DNA of 64,000 nt from Mycolicibacter sinensis (lineage in GTDB: Bacteria > Actinomycetota > Actinomycetes > Mycobacteriales > Mycobacteriaceae): NCBI RefSeq assembly GCF_001667945.1, contig NZ_LZJK01000076.1, forward strand, positions 1 to 64,000, written 5' to 3'. Within the stretch, counting starts at the first letter, position 1; every line of letters starts with the position of its first letter. Below are positions 1 through 10,151 of the stretch, one piece after another. Under the pieces are notes generated by a model, which worked only from the letters and a program-made list of their open reading frames with translations, had not been told where the DNA came from and did no database searches. The position numbers and the translations under genes are program-made.

Positions 1-1
1 C

Positions 2-244
2 CAGGCCGTCTCGCTGATCAACGGCCCCGCCCCCGACGCCTACCCGATCGTCAACTACGAGTACGCGATCGTCAACGCCCACCAAAAGGATGCCGCCACC
101 GCGCAAACCCTGCAGGCCTTCCTGCACTGGGCGATCACCGACGGCAACGCTCCCACCTTCCTGGACAAGGTGCACTTCCAGCCGCTGCCCGACGCCGTCG
201 CCAAACAGTCGCAGGCCCAGATCGCCAAGATCAGCGCCGAGTAA
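2..244 (+). CDS. pstS: Phosphate-binding protein PstS, C-terminal end (partial)
   Basis: The last 80 codons of a gene entering from the left edge, ending in TAA. The translation contains [14 protein letters not shown] and ends in AKISAE, the usual tail of periplasmic-type phosphate-binding lipoproteins. It lies 8 bp upstream of pstC in the same direction, so it is the substrate-binding component of the ABC importer encoded downstream. The signal peptide, lipobox and phosphate-binding residues lie outside the window. Which PstS paralogue it is cannot be told from this piece. Confidence 0.85.
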   Translation, partial: QAVSLINGPAPDAYPIVNYEYAIVNAHQKDAATAQTLQAFLHWAITDGNAPTFLDKVHFQPLPDAVAKQSQAQIAKISAE

Positions 245-252
245 AGCCGGCT

Positions 253-1272
253 GTGGGCCGCACCGGAGCGCCTTCCGGGGCCCAGCAGGGCCGTGCCGTC
301 GCCCTGCTGGGCGCGGCGGGTGCCGCGATCCCGCTGCTGGCACTGCTGTTCGTGCTGGCGACGCTGCTGATCGAGGCGCTACCCGCGATCGCCGTCAACG
401 GGGTGCACTTTTTCACCGCGACCGACTGGAACCCGGGCAACACCTACGGTTCGGCGACGGTCACCCGCGGCGTCGAGCACCCGACCGGCGCCTACTACGG
501 GGCGCTGCCGTTGATCGTCGGCACCCTGGCCACCTCGGCGATCGCTCTGGTGATCGCGGTTCCGGTGTCGATCGGGGCGGCCCTGCTGATCGCGGAGCGG
601 CTGCCGAAAGGGCTCGCGTCGGCGGTCGGGATGGTGCTGGAACTGCTGGCCGGAATCCCCAGCGTCATCGTCGGACTCTGGGGCGCCATGACGTTCGGGC
701 CGTTCATCGCTCATCACGTCGCGCCGGTGATCGCCCATAACGCCCCGGATGTGCCGCTGCTGCGCTACTTTCGCGGCGACCCAGGTCACGGGGAAGGACT
801 GCTGGTGTCCGGGCTGGTGCTGGCGGTGATGGTCATCCCGATCATCGCCAGCACCAGTCGCGACCTGATCCGGCAGGTGCCGCTGCTGCCCCGCGAGGGC
901 GCACTCGCGTTGGGGATGACCGACTTCGAGTGCGCCCGCCGGGTCACGCTGCCGTGGGTGTCCAGCGGCATCGTCGGGGCGATCGTGCTGGGGCTCGGGC
1001 GGGCGCTCGGCGAGACGATGGCGGTGGCGATGGTCTCCGGCGCCGTGCTGGGCACCATGCCGACCACCATCTACTCCACCATGACCACGATCGCCGCCAC
1101 CGTTGTCTCCCAGCTTGATTCGGCGATGACGGACTTCACCGACTTTGCGGTGAAGACACTGGCCGAGGCGAGTCTGGTGCTAATGGTGATCACGCTGCTC
1201 ACCAATATCGCCGCGCGCATCCTGGTGCGCCGGGTGTCGGGGACCGCGCTGCCGGTGGGCCGGGGAGTCTAG
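253..1272 (+). CDS. pstC: Phosphate ABC transporter permease PstC
   Basis: A 339-residue inner-membrane permease of the high-affinity phosphate importer, starting at GTG. A first membrane segment (about residues 18-45) is followed by a extracytoplasmic loop containing FFTATDWNP, typical of PstC. The later helices include the ABC-ATPase coupling (EAA-like) loop [13 protein letters not shown] near residues 216-228 and [15 protein letters not shown] shortly after. Length and motifs are normal. It lies between pstS and pstA with spacings of 8 and 2 bp, so all three are one transcript. Confidence 0.95.
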   Translation: MGRTGAPSGAQQGRAVALLGAAGAAIPLLALLFVLATLLIEALPAIAVNGVHFFTATDWNPGNTYGSATVTRGVEHPTGAYYGALPLIVGTLATSAIALVIAVPVSIGAALLIAERLPKGLASAVGMVLELLAGIPSVIVGLWGAMTFGPFIAHHVAPVIAHNAPDVPLLRYFRGDPGHGEGLLVSGLVLAVMVIPIIASTSRDLIRQVPLLPREGALALGMTDFECARRVTLPWVSSGIVGAIVLGLGRALGETMAVAMVSGAVLGTMPTTIYSTMTTIAATVVSQLDSAMTDFTDFAVKTLAEASLVLMVITLLTNIAARILVRRVSGTALPVGRGV

Positions 1273-1274
1273 CG

Positions 1275-2114
1275 ATGAACAGCCGCAAGATCGTCAACGT
1301 TGCGTTCTGGTCGGGTTGCGCGCTCTGCCTGGCGGTGGTGGTGGTGCCGACGCTGTGGATGCTGATCGAGGTCGTCGGGCGCGCCCTGCCGGTGTTCGAC
1401 TGGCATGTGCTGACCGACAACACCCGCGGCAACGGCGGCGGTCTGCGCAACGCGATCATCGGCACCGCGGTGCTGGGGCTCGGGGTGTTGCTGGTGGGCG
1501 GCACCGTCAGCGTGCTCACCGGCTTGTATCTGTCCGAATTCGCCCACGGCAGAACGAAGTCCATCCTGCGCGGCGCCTACGAAGTGCTGGCCGGCATCCC
1601 ATCGATCGTGCTGGGCTATGTCGGTTACCTGGCGCTGGTGGTGTTCTTCGGGTGGGGGTTCTCCCTGGCCGCCGGGGTGCTGACGCTGTCGGTGCTGTCC
1701 ATCCCCTACATCACCAAGGCCACCGAGTCTGCGCTCGGTCAGGTTCCGACGTCCTACCGGGAGGGCGCCGAGGCACTCGGCCTGCCGGTCGGCTGGACGC
1801 TGCGCAAGATCGTGCTGAAATCGGCGACCCCGGGGATCGTCACGGGAATGCTGGTGGCGCTGGCGCTGGCGATCGGCGAGACGGCACCGATGCTCTACAC
1901 CGCGGGCTGGTCCAACACCGCGCCGACGGGCGAACTCACCCACTCCCCGGTCGGCTACCTGACCTATCCGATCTGGACGTTCTACAACCTGCCGTCGAAG
2001 TCGGCCCGCGACCTGTCCTATAACGCGGCGTTTCTGCTGATCGTCTTCGTGCTGTTGCTGATCCTGGTCGGGCGGCTGATCAGCTGGCTGTCTCGCCGGC
2101 ACGCCGAGGGCTGA
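1275..2114 (+). CDS. pstA: Phosphate ABC transporter permease PstA
   Basis: The second membrane permease of the Pst importer, 279 residues, starting 2 bp after pstC. The conserved coupling loop [16 protein letters not shown] (about residues 158-173) contacts the ATPase PstB, and [11 protein letters not shown] lies in a late helix. The protein ends with a hydrophobic helix and a short basic tail. No pstB follows; the next gene is convergent, so the ATPase must be supplied from another locus. The 3' end overlaps the acyltransferase gene on the other strand by 97 bp. Confidence 0.95.
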   Translation: MNSRKIVNVAFWSGCALCLAVVVVPTLWMLIEVVGRALPVFDWHVLTDNTRGNGGGLRNAIIGTAVLGLGVLLVGGTVSVLTGLYLSEFAHGRTKSILRGAYEVLAGIPSIVLGYVGYLALVVFFGWGFSLAAGVLTLSVLSIPYITKATESALGQVPTSYREGAEALGLPVGWTLRKIVLKSATPGIVTGMLVALALAIGETAPMLYTAGWSNTAPTGELTHSPVGYLTYPIWTFYNLPSKSARDLSYNAAFLLIVFVLLLILVGRLISWLSRRHAEG

Positions 2115-3409
2115 CTAGCCAGCACCCGGGCGCCCACCAGTGCGGTCAGCAGCACCGCGACACAGATCAGCCCGTCGTCCTTGAGCCCCCACTTGATGCC
2201 GACCAGCGTCGCCGCCCCGGCCACCATCATCAGTGCGCCCACGGCCGCGCTGCGGCCCGGCGCCACCGCTACCGGGGCGTCCCAGCCCGGCAGTGGGGTG
2301 TTCTCCAGGGGCCGCAGCACCACGAACGCCACCGCCACCGCCGCGGCCACCGCCAGCAGCTGCACCACGCTCAACGCCACGAAGTGCGGCAGGCCCGGAT
2401 ACCGCGGCAGGCCCAGGCCGTCGAAGAGCAGATGCACGCCCAGCAGCACCGGAATGTGCCACAGGTACAGCGTCATCGCCCCGGAGTTGCCGATCGCGGT
2501 CAGCCACCACACCCGTGGGCGCTGCGCCCACCGGGTGATCGCCGGTGCCGCCCAGATCGCCAGGGCGCTCATGACGATCGCGTGCCCGGCCAGCAGCAGC
2601 GAGGGCGGGCTGGTGTTGGAGAGCCGATCGGCTCCGGTGCCGACCATGCTCGGCTGGTAGGGGCCGAACCACAGCAGCCCCACGTTGACCGCCAGCAGCG
2701 CCGCCGCCACGGCCAGCGGCGCCCGCCGGGCCAACAGCCCGCGCCGGTAGGCCACCCCGAACATCGCGGGAATGAGCCAGACGGCGAGGTTGAGATAGCC
2801 CAGCGGCGCCAGCGCCGGCCAATGTACCCGGAGCACATCGACGACGGCGATGCCGGCGTAGATGCCGGCCACCCCCGCGGCCAGGCGAGCCGGGGTGGTC
2901 ACCCGGTAGAGCAGCGGCATCGCGGCCAACACCAGCACGTAGGCGCCGAGGAACCACAGCAGCTGGATGCTGACCCCGGCCACCGGTTCGTAGACGTGCC
3001 GGGGCAACACCGGGTGCAGCACGGTCAGGGCGCAGGCCCAGAACGCCAGGTAGTAGAAGACCGGGCGGAACAGTCGCAGGCAACGTTTCATCAGCCAGGC
3101 GCCCCAGTCGGCATCGGGTCGCCACGAGGTCACACACGCCGCGGCGCCGGCGAAGAAGAACAGCGGCATGATCTGGAAGATCCAGGTCAGCGCCTGCAAC
3201 GCCGTCGAGGTGGTGAGCAGGTTGTCCCAGATCAGTACGCCGTCGCGGATGACGCTGGTGGCCATCACGGTGTGGCCGGTCACCACGCCGATCAGCGCGG
3301 TAATCCGCATGACGTCGACGGCGCGGTCGCGTTCGGGCGGTGTCGCGGCGGCCAGTTCGGCGGGTCCGGGGAAACCCAGCGGCAGGGTCGTGGCACGTGA
3401 TTCGGTCAT
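2018..3409 (-). CDS. Acyltransferase 3 family membrane protein
   Basis: A 463-residue multi-pass membrane protein of the OafA/YrhL-type acyltransferase 3 family, which transfers acyl groups to cell-surface carbohydrates or lipids. The N-terminal catalytic segment reads [18 protein letters not shown] (about residues 26-43), with the arginine and histidine the family needs, followed by about ten hydrophobic helices. The ATG at 3409 is chosen over the more upstream in-frame ATG because family similarity begins soon after it. The final 27 or so codons run antisense through the end of pstA. The substrate is unknown. The gene stands alone between pstA and the response regulator. Confidence 0.8.
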   Translation of the reverse strand: MTESRATTLPLGFPGPAELAAATPPERDRAVDVMRITALIGVVTGHTVMATSVIRDGVLIWDNLLTTSTALQALTWIFQIMPLFFFAGAAACVTSWRPDADWGAWLMKRCLRLFRPVFYYLAFWACALTVLHPVLPRHVYEPVAGVSIQLLWFLGAYVLVLAAMPLLYRVTTPARLAAGVAGIYAGIAVVDVLRVHWPALAPLGYLNLAVWLIPAMFGVAYRRGLLARRAPLAVAAALLAVNVGLLWFGPYQPSMVGTGADRLSNTSPPSLLLAGHAIVMSALAIWAAPAITRWAQRPRVWWLTAIGNSGAMTLYLWHIPVLLGVHLLFDGLGLPRYPGLPHFVALSVVQLLAVAAAVAVAFVVLRPLENTPLPGWDAPVAVAPGRSAAVGALMMVAGAATLVGIKWGLKDDGLICVAVLLTALVGARVLASQPSACRRDSQLISRPTRISNSTKTISRNAAL

Positions 3410-3470
3410 GGCTGTGACGATGCCGGTTTCCCGGGCCGCGCGGATGAGTAGGACTACCTGATCTGGGCGG

Positions 3471-4124
3471 CTATTGGTCCAGACCGTGCTCGATGGCATA
3501 CCGGGTGAGCTCCACCCGGTTGGCGACCTGCAGCTTGCGAAACGTCGCCTGCACGTGGTTCTCCACGGTGCGGTGGCTCAACGACAGCTTCGCCGCGATC
3601 TGCTTGGCGGACAGCCCTTTTGCCACATAGCGCAGCACCTCGGTCTCCCGCTCGGTCAGCGCCGGAGTCGCCGGCCCGCAGTCCCGGCTGCGCGACAGCC
3701 GACGGTATTCGCCCAGCACCAGCCCGGCCAGGCCGGGGGTGAACACCGCCCGCCCGGCGGCCGTGGCCTGCACCGCGGCGGTGAGCTCGTCGCGCGAGGC
3801 GCTTTTGACCAGGTATCCGGTGGCGCCGGCTTTGACGGCCTGCAGCACGTCGTCGCGCTCGTCGGAGGCCGACAGCACCAAGACTCGCGTCGACGGGCAG
3901 GCCTGCAGCACCGCGGTCGTGGCCGCCACACCGTCGCCGTCGGCCAGTCGCATGTCCATCACCACCACATCGGGTCTGACCACCTCGGCCCGGCGGCGCG
4001 CGGTGGCCACCCCGTCAGCGGTGGCGACCACGGTGAAGCCCGCCTCGGCCAGGTCGCGGGCCACCGCGTCCCGCCAGATCGGATGGTCGTCGACGACCAT
4101 CACCGTGGGATGTTCAGTTCCCAT
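3471..4124 (-). CDS. NarL/FixJ-type response regulator
   Basis: A 217-residue DNA-binding response regulator. The receiver domain is complete: acidic pocket VVDDHP near residue 10, phosphoacceptor in VVVMDMRLADG (about residue 57), and the switch lysine in GYLVKSA. The C-terminal LuxR-type helix-turn-helix reads LTERETEVLRYVAKGLSAKQIA and then SHRTVENHV. The start codon lies inside the end of the kinase gene (25 bp overlap), as in classic co-translated kinase/regulator pairs. Because the partner kinase gene is broken, the regulator may be unphosphorylated or served by another kinase. Confidence 0.92.
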   Translation of the reverse strand: MGTEHPTVMVVDDHPIWRDAVARDLAEAGFTVVATADGVATARRRAEVVRPDVVVMDMRLADGDGVAATTAVLQACPSTRVLVLSASDERDDVLQAVKAGATGYLVKSASRDELTAAVQATAAGRAVFTPGLAGLVLGEYRRLSRSRDCGPATPALTERETEVLRYVAKGLSAKQIAAKLSLSHRTVENHVQATFRKLQVANRVELTRYAIEHGLDQ

Positions 4125-5159
4125 TCGGTTCCCTCCCCGACCTCGGTGTGCAGCACGGCGCTGCCGCCCAGCGCCGCCAGCCGGCCCACGATCGACTTCG
4201 AGACCCCGATGCGGCCTTGGCGGACCGCCTCTGCCAATCGGCCGGCGGCGATGCCCACCCCGTCGTCGCGCACGCTGACGGTCACGGCCTCGCCGAGGTC
4301 CTCGCAGAGCACGAAGGCCCGGGCGCCGTCGCCGGCGCAGCATCACCGGGGTGGCGGGCAGGCTGATCGACACCCGGTCGTCCCCGCGGCGGCTCAGCAG
4401 GGCCCGCAGATCGATGGTGTCGGCGGCGGTTTCCAGGGCGAACTCCGCCGAACTCACCAGCCGCCGCAGCGCGCGCTCCTGCTCGCCGGCCAGTTCCGCC
4501 AATTCCGCTGCGCCGCCGCCGATCTCCCGGCCGCGGCGAGCGACCAGCGCCAGCACCTGAATGGCGCCGTCGTGGACGTGGCGAGACAGCCGTTCGCGTT
4601 CCTCGGTGGCCGCGGTGAGCCGGGCCGCGCGTTGCAGCTCGTCGTGCGCGCGACGGGCCGTCTGGGCGGCCATGCCCACCGCCAGCGCGAGCGCCAATTC
4701 GACGATCACCGTGGCGTTGCGGCCGAAGTTCAGGCTCACATAGCCCTTCACGAACGCGCTGGCGGCAGTGATCACCACCGCGGCGGGCAGGCCGCCGGCC
4801 GGACCGAACTGCAGGGCCGCCGAGATGACCGCGTTGCTGGCCCACAGCGTCGTCGGCCAGGTCTGGTTGTCCAGCGCCCAGGACCGGGAGGCGACCAGTT
4901 CGGTGGTCAGCATCAGCGCCACCACGACGACCAACTCGGCGATCACCCAGCCCGGGCGCCGGCCGAAGCCGCGCAGGTAGGCGATCGCGCACGCGATGCT
5001 CCAGGCGATCAGCACCGCGAACAGCAGCCAGGCCATCCCGGGCCGGGTCAGGTCGTCGTTGATCGCGATCTGAAAGCCGAGGGCGTAGAGGCAACTGAGC
5101 AAGCGGAACAGCTGCGCCGCCCACCACAGCGGCACGGTCGCATCCGGATCCTGGCGCAT
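4100..5159 (-). pseudogene. Sensor histidine kinase, disrupted by an internal deletion/frameshift
   Basis: It starts with ATG 5 bp after the ackA stop. The first frame encodes about five membrane helices and then a HisKA_3 dimerisation box, ERERLSRHVHDGAIQV, with the phosphoacceptor histidine. Near 4335-4345 the frame runs into arginine-rich nonsense, while the ATPase end (GDGARAFVLCEDLGEA, then VRDDGVGI) is found in another frame ending at 4100. The N-box helix that should lie between ISLPATPVML and AGDGARAF is absent in any frame, so tens of bases are missing as well as the frame being lost. No functional kinase can be made as written; an assembly error is possible. Confidence 0.8.
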
Positions 5160-5164
5160 GGCCG

Positions 5165-6310
5165 TTACACGAATTCCCATGCGGCGCGGGCGATCGCGAG
5201 CTCCTCGTTGGTGGGGACCACCAGCACGGTGGTGCGCGAGCCGTCGGCGGAGATGACCCGGGCGCCCTTGCCGGTGCGGTTGCGTTCGGGGTCGACGACG
5301 ATGCCCAGTCCGTCCAGGCCGGCCAGCGTGTCCTCGCGCACCGCGGCGACGTTCTCCCCCACCCCCGCGGTGAAGGCGATCGCGTCGACACGGCCGAGCA
5401 CCGCCAGGTAGGCGCCGACGTATTTTCGCAGCCGGTGGATGTAGACGTCGTAGGCCAGCTTTGCCGGTGCCGAACCCTCGTCGATGCGTTCGAGCAGCTC
5501 CCGGAAGTCGTTGATCCCGCACATTCCCTTGAGCCCGGAGCGCCGGTTGAGCAGTTCGTCGAGCTGTTCCACCCCCATCCCGGCGGTGCGCCGCAGGTGC
5601 ATCAGCACGCCCGGATCGATGTCGCCGCAGCGGGTCCCCATCACCAGACCCTCCAACGGGGTCAGCCCCATGGAGGTCTCCACCGCCACCCCGCCGCGTA
5701 CCGCCGACGCCGATGCGCCGTTGCCCAGGTGCAGCACGATCGTGTTGAGCGCGCCGGGGTCGGCGTCCAGCAGCACCGCCACTTGGCCGGAGACGTACTC
5801 GTGCGAGGTGCCGTGAAACCCATACCGGCGGATCCCGTGGTCGCGTGCCACCTCGCGGTCAATCGCATAGGTGGCGGCGGCCGGCGGCAGCGAATGGAAA
5901 AAACCGGTGTCGAACACCGCCACGTGCGGCACATCCGGGAAGTCGGCGCGCGCCACCTCGATGCCGATCGCGTTGGGCGGGTTGTGCAGTGGCGCCAGCT
6001 CGGCGAGCCGCTCGATCTCAGCCAGCACCGCGTCGGTGATCAGCGTCGGCGTGTGAAACTTGGTGCCGCCGTGCACCACCCGATGCCCGACTGCCCGGAC
6101 CGCGCCGAGGTCAACGCCGGACTCGACGAGCCGGCGGTGAATCAGGCGCAGGCCGGCGGCGTGATCGGGTATCGCCCCCTCCGGCTCACCGATCTGTTCG
6201 ACCAGTCCCGAGACCACCGCGGTGCCGGCCACCGGATCGACCACCTGGAACTTGATCGACGAGGAGCCGGAGTTGAGCACCAACACCAGCCCGGTGCCGC
6301 CGACGGTCAC
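5165..6310 (-). CDS. ackA: Acetate kinase AckA
   Basis: A 381-residue cytoplasmic enzyme interconverting acetyl phosphate + ADP and acetate + ATP. The phosphate-binding loop NSGSSSIKF lies near residue 14, with VGHRVVHGG and the actin-fold nucleotide signatures [18 protein letters not shown] and FTAGVGEN in order. It begins with GTG inside the pta stop codon (GTGA overlap), so pta and ackA are translationally coupled. Downstream the broken sensor kinase and its regulator follow in the same direction. Length and motifs are normal for the family. Confidence 0.96.
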   Translation of the reverse strand: MTVGGTGLVLVLNSGSSSIKFQVVDPVAGTAVVSGLVEQIGEPEGAIPDHAAGLRLIHRRLVESGVDLGAVRAVGHRVVHGGTKFHTPTLITDAVLAEIERLAELAPLHNPPNAIGIEVARADFPDVPHVAVFDTGFFHSLPPAAATYAIDREVARDHGIRRYGFHGTSHEYVSGQVAVLLDADPGALNTIVLHLGNGASASAVRGGVAVETSMGLTPLEGLVMGTRCGDIDPGVLMHLRRTAGMGVEQLDELLNRRSGLKGMCGINDFRELLERIDEGSAPAKLAYDVYIHRLRKYVGAYLAVLGRVDAIAFTAGVGENVAAVREDTLAGLDGLGIVVDPERNRTGKGARVISADGSRTTVLVVPTNEELAIARAAWEFV

Positions 6311-8403
6311 TGAGCCGCCTCCTGCGCCTGGATCGCGGTGATCGCGACCGTGTAGACGATGTCGTCGACCAGTGCGCCGCGGGACAAGTCGTTGACCGGT
6401 TTGGCCAATCCCTGGAGCACCGGCCCGATCGCCACCGCACCGGCGCTGCGCTGCACCGCCTTGTAGGTGTTGTTGCCGGTGTTGAGGTCCGGGAACACCA
6501 GCACGGTGGCCCGCCCGGCCACCGCCGAGTCCGGCATTTTGGCCGCCGCCACCTGTTCGTCGACCGCGGCGTCGTATTGGATCGGCCCGTCGGCGAGCAG
6601 ATCGGGCCGGCGCTGATGCACCAATTGCGTTGCGGCACGCACCTTGTCCACGCCCGCCCCGGCCCCGGATTCACCGGTCGAATACGACAGCAGCGCCACC
6701 CGGGGACCGATGCCGAACGCGGCCGCGGTGGCCGCCGAGGAGATCGCGATGTCGGCGAGTTGCTCGACGGTCGGGTCGGGTACCACCGCGCAGTCGCCGA
6801 ACGCCAGCACCCGGTCGGATAGGCACATCAGAAAGACACTGGAGACCGTCGACACCCCGGGCGCGGTCCGGATGATCTCGAACGCCGGGCGGATGGTGTG
6901 CGCGGTGGTGTGGGCGGCGCCCGACACCATGCCGTCGGCGATCCCCAGGTGCACCATCATGGTGCCGAAATAGGAGATGTCGCGCATGATTTCGCGGGCG
7001 CGTTCCTCGGTCATCCCCTTGTGGGCGCGCAGTCGGGCGTATTCGGCGCCGAACGATTCCAGCAGGCCGCTGCTGGCCGGGTCGACGACTTGGGCCGCCG
7101 CCAAGTCCACCCCGAGTTCGGCGCCGCGCCGGCGCACTGCGTCCTCCACGCCGAGCAAGGTCAGGTCGACGATGCCGCGGGACAGTAATCGACCGGCCGC
7201 CAACAGGACCCGGTCATCGGTCGCTTCGGGGAGCACGATGTGGCGGCGGTCGGAGCGGGCGCGCTCGAGCAGCCGGTACTCGAACATCTGTGGGGTCACC
7301 ACCGTCGACGCCGGCACCCGGATCCGTTCGGCCAATTCGGCGCCGTCGATGTGGGCGGCCATCACCGCCAGTGCGGTGTCGATTTTGCGCAGCGCGTCGA
7401 CGGTGATCCGCGAGCCGGTGTGCGACACCAGTTCGGCGGTGTCGTAGGTGCGGTGGCCGGTGGCGATCAGCGGCAGGGTGGGCCGCAGCCCCTTGACCAG
7501 TTTGTCGATCGCCGGGTGCGGCAGCAGGCCGCCGTTGAGAATGATCCCGGCCAGAGACGGGAAGCCCTGTGCCTCATGGGCGTTCACCAGCGCCAGCAGC
7601 ACGTCGGAGCGGTCGGCCGGCACGATCACCACCTGGCCGTCGGTTAGCCGCTCCAGGATGTTCTCGGCGGTCATCCCGCCGACCATGACGCTGAGGGCCT
7701 CGCGGCGCAGCAGCTCAGGGTCACCGCTGTAGACGGTGCCGTCCAGTGCCGTGCAGAGTTCGGCCATCGTGGGGGCGGCCAGCAGGGCCACCTCCGGAAC
7801 CGCGAACGCCGGAATGTCACCGCCGATACCGGCCAGGGCCGCGGTGACGTCCGCCAGCCGGTCCGGGTCGCAGCGGTTAGCGATCACCGCGGCGGGGTGC
7901 GCGTGTACGGCAGCCGCTTCGGCGAGGCAGCGTGCGGTGATCTCGCCGATGGCCTGCGCATCGCGGTGGTGACCGTTGATGGCCAACACCAGCGGCGCCC
8001 CGAGGTTCACCGCGACGCGGGCGTTGAAGGTCAACTCGCTCGGATTGACGACATCGGTGTAGTCGCTTCCGACCACCAGTACCGTGTCGCACTGGCGCGC
8101 CACCTCGTGGAAGCGCGCGACGATCTCACCCAGCGCGGCTTCCCGGTCGGCGTAGACCTGCTGGTAGGTCACGCCGCAGCAGCTGCCGCGGTCGTCGATC
8201 TTTGCGGTGGCATGCGCCAGCAGTAGCTCGAGTTGGGCGTCGGGCTCATCGAGCGAGCGCACGATCGGGCGGAACACCCCGACCCGCGCCGACGAGGCGG
8301 CCAACACGTGCAGCAGGCCCAGCGCGATCGCGGACTTGCCGGTGCCGCCCTCGGCGGCGGCCAGGTAGATGCTCGACGTTCGGGCCGGCTCAGCTTCTGT
8401 CAT
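6307..8403 (-). CDS. pta: Phosphate acetyltransferase Pta
   Basis: A 698-residue long-form enzyme interconverting acetyl-CoA and acetyl phosphate. Three parts are visible: an N-terminal BioD/CobB-like P-loop domain ([13 protein letters not shown] near residue 20), a central DRTGG domain (about residues 215-330), and the catalytic domain from about residue 370, with [18 protein letters not shown] and SYSTGESG. The start ATG is preceded by TGAGGG as ribosome site. With ackA it forms the acetate overflow and activation pathway. A perfect 7+7 bp dyad sits just upstream and includes the ribosome site. Confidence 0.96.
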   Translation of the reverse strand: MTEAEPARTSSIYLAAAEGGTGKSAIALGLLHVLAASSARVGVFRPIVRSLDEPDAQLELLLAHATAKIDDRGSCCGVTYQQVYADREAALGEIVARFHEVARQCDTVLVVGSDYTDVVNPSELTFNARVAVNLGAPLVLAINGHHRDAQAIGEITARCLAEAAAVHAHPAAVIANRCDPDRLADVTAALAGIGGDIPAFAVPEVALLAAPTMAELCTALDGTVYSGDPELLRREALSVMVGGMTAENILERLTDGQVVIVPADRSDVLLALVNAHEAQGFPSLAGIILNGGLLPHPAIDKLVKGLRPTLPLIATGHRTYDTAELVSHTGSRITVDALRKIDTALAVMAAHIDGAELAERIRVPASTVVTPQMFEYRLLERARSDRRHIVLPEATDDRVLLAAGRLLSRGIVDLTLLGVEDAVRRRGAELGVDLAAAQVVDPASSGLLESFGAEYARLRAHKGMTEERAREIMRDISYFGTMMVHLGIADGMVSGAAHTTAHTIRPAFEIIRTAPGVSTVSSVFLMCLSDRVLAFGDCAVVPDPTVEQLADIAISSAATAAAFGIGPRVALLSYSTGESGAGAGVDKVRAATQLVHQRRPDLLADGPIQYDAAVDEQVAAAKMPDSAVAGRATVLVFPDLNTGNNTYKAVQRSAGAVAIGPVLQGLAKPVNDLSRGALVDDIVYTVAITAIQAQEAAQ

Positions 8404-8408
8404 GGTGC

Positions 8409-8425
8409 CCTCAACTTAGTTGAGG
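8409..8425. promoter_or_regulatory. Perfect inverted repeat just upstream of pta
   Basis: CCTCAAC-TTA-GTTGAGG, a 7 bp perfect dyad with a 3 bp centre, ends 6 bp from the pta start codon. On the mRNA strand one arm supplies the GAGG ribosome-binding sequence. It could be a repressor operator or a hairpin that hides the ribosome site. The regulator is unknown. Confidence 0.5.
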
Positions 8426-8460
8426 TGGTCGCCATCGGCTTCGGGTTAGCGCCGAGTCGC

Positions 8461-9630
8461 TCAGCGCAGCAGGTGCCGGCTCATCACCACGCGCTGGATC
8501 TGGTTGGTGCCCTCGTAGATCTGGGTGATCTTGGCGTCACGCATCATCCGCTCCACCGGGAAATCGGTGGTGTAACCCGCCCCGCCGAACAACTGCACCG
8601 CATCGGTGGTGACCTCCATGGCCACATCGGAGGCAAAGCACTTGCTCGCCGCGGAGATGAAGCCCAGCTCGGTCTCCCCACGCTCGGCGCGCGCCGCGGC
8701 CGAATACACCATCAGCCGCGCCGCCTCCAGCTTCATCGCCATGTCGGCGAGCATGAACTGCACCCCCTGGAACGTGGCGATGTTCTTGCCGAACTGCTTG
8801 CGGTCCTTGGTGTATTCGATCGCCGCGTCCAACGCCCCCTGCGCGATACCGACGGCCTGGGCGCCGATGGTCGGGCGGGTGTGATCCAGGGTCCGCAACG
8901 CCGTCTTGAACCCGGTCCCGGGCTCGCCGATGATCCGGTCACCGGGGATGCGGCAGTTCTCGAAATACAGCTCGGTCGTCGGTGAGCCCTTGATGCCCAG
9001 CTTGTGCTCTTTGGGCCCGATGGTGAAGCCCTCGTCATCGATGTGCACCATGAACGCCGAGATGCCGCTGGCATCCAGATCCGGGTCGGTCACCGCCATC
9101 ACAGTGTACCAGGTGGACTTGCCGCCGTTGGTGATCCAGCACTTGGACCCGTTGAGGATCCAGTCATCCCCGTCGGCCTTGGCGCGGGTGCGCATCGACG
9201 CGGCGTCACTGCCGGCCTCCCGCTCACTCAAAGCGTAGGAAGCCATCACCTCACCGGCGGCCAGACCCGGCAACACCTGCGCCTTGAGCTCCTCGGAACC
9301 GGCCAGGATCAACCCCATGGTGCCCAGCTTGTTCACCGCCGGAATCAACGACGACGACGCACATACCCGGGCGACCTCTTCGATCACGATGCAGGCCGCC
9401 ACCGAGTCCGCACCCTGCCCGCCGTACTCCTCGGGCACGTGCACGGCATTGAACCCCGAGGCGTTCAGCGCCGCCAGCGCCTCCTCGGGGAACCGCGCCT
9501 GCTCATCGACCTCCTTGGCATACGGAGCAATCTCCTTCTCTGCCAACGCCCGAATCGCCGCCCGCAACTCGTCGTGCTCCTCGGGAAGTTTGAACAGATC
9601 AAACGACGGATTCCCGGCCCACCCAGCCAT
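8461..9630 (-). CDS. fadE25: Acyl-CoA dehydrogenase FadE25
   Basis: A 389-residue FAD enzyme that introduces the alpha-beta double bond into acyl-CoA. It shows the family signatures ALSEREAGSD (about residues 137-146) and QLFGGAGYTTDFPVER, and the catalytic glutamate in QIYEGTNQIQR near the end. The ATG at 9630 is chosen because AGGAGG lies five bases before it; a GTG one codon earlier is the alternative. Position next to purE/purK matches Rv3274c fadE25 in M. tuberculosis. Substrate chain length cannot be read from the sequence. Confidence 0.93.
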   Translation of the reverse strand: MAGWAGNPSFDLFKLPEEHDELRAAIRALAEKEIAPYAKEVDEQARFPEEALAALNASGFNAVHVPEEYGGQGADSVAACIVIEEVARVCASSSLIPAVNKLGTMGLILAGSEELKAQVLPGLAAGEVMASYALSEREAGSDAASMRTRAKADGDDWILNGSKCWITNGGKSTWYTVMAVTDPDLDASGISAFMVHIDDEGFTIGPKEHKLGIKGSPTTELYFENCRIPGDRIIGEPGTGFKTALRTLDHTRPTIGAQAVGIAQGALDAAIEYTKDRKQFGKNIATFQGVQFMLADMAMKLEAARLMVYSAAARAERGETELGFISAASKCFASDVAMEVTTDAVQLFGGAGYTTDFPVERMMRDAKITQIYEGTNQIQRVVMSRHLLR

Positions 9631-9644
9631 CACAGCCTCCTAAG

Positions 9645-10151
9645 CTACTCGCCGGTAACTTTACCTTGAAGCGCGGCGTCCTTCGCAAGCACGAGGTCGG
9701 CCAACTGATCCTGGAACGCCGTCATCCGGGCCCGCAGCGCCGCGTCGGCGGAGCCCAGAATGCGCACCGCCAGCAAACCCGCGTTGCGTGCGCCGCCGAT
9801 CGAAACCGTGGCCACCGGCACCCCGGCCGGCATCTGCACGATCGACAGCAACGAATCCAAACCGTCCAGCCGGGCCAGCGGAACCGGGACCCCGATCACC
9901 GGCAGCGGTGTGGCCGACGCCACCATCCCGGGCAGGTGGGCGGCACCGCCCGCCCCGGCGATGATCACCTCGATGCCGCGGTCGGCGGCGTTGCGGGCGT
10001 AGTCGAACATGCGCTGCGGGGTGCGGTGCGCCGAGACCACGCCGACCTCGAACGGGATGTCGAACTCGGCCAGCGCGAGAGCCGCGTCTTCCATCACCGA
10101 CCAGTCGCTGTCGCTGCCCATGATCACGCCGACCCGGGGGCTGTTAGCCAT
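9645..10151 (-). CDS. purE: N5-carboxyaminoimidazole ribonucleotide mutase PurE
   Basis: A 168-residue cytoplasmic enzyme of purine synthesis that moves the carboxyl group of N5-CAIR to give CAIR. Class I signatures are present: [10 protein letters not shown] near residue 11, [11 protein letters not shown] with the catalytic histidine, and [15 protein letters not shown]. The start codon overlaps the end of purK by 8 bp (ATGGCTAA), so translation is coupled. The final 15 or so residues are a less conserved tail. Order purK-purE-fadE25 is the same as in M. tuberculosis. Confidence 0.96.
   Translation of the reverse strand: MANSPRVGVIMGSDSDWSVMEDAALALAEFDIPFEVGVVSAHRTPQRMFDYARNAADRGIEVIIAGAGGAAHLPGMVASATPLPVIGVPVPLARLDGLDSLLSIVQMPAGVPVATVSIGGARNAGLLAVRILGSADAALRARMTAFQDQLADLVLAKDAALQGKVTGE

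Noticed and set aside
3474..5411. Open frame on the plus strand across the two-component genes
   Set aside because: Low-complexity Arg/Gly/His translation opposite clear kinase and regulator sequence.
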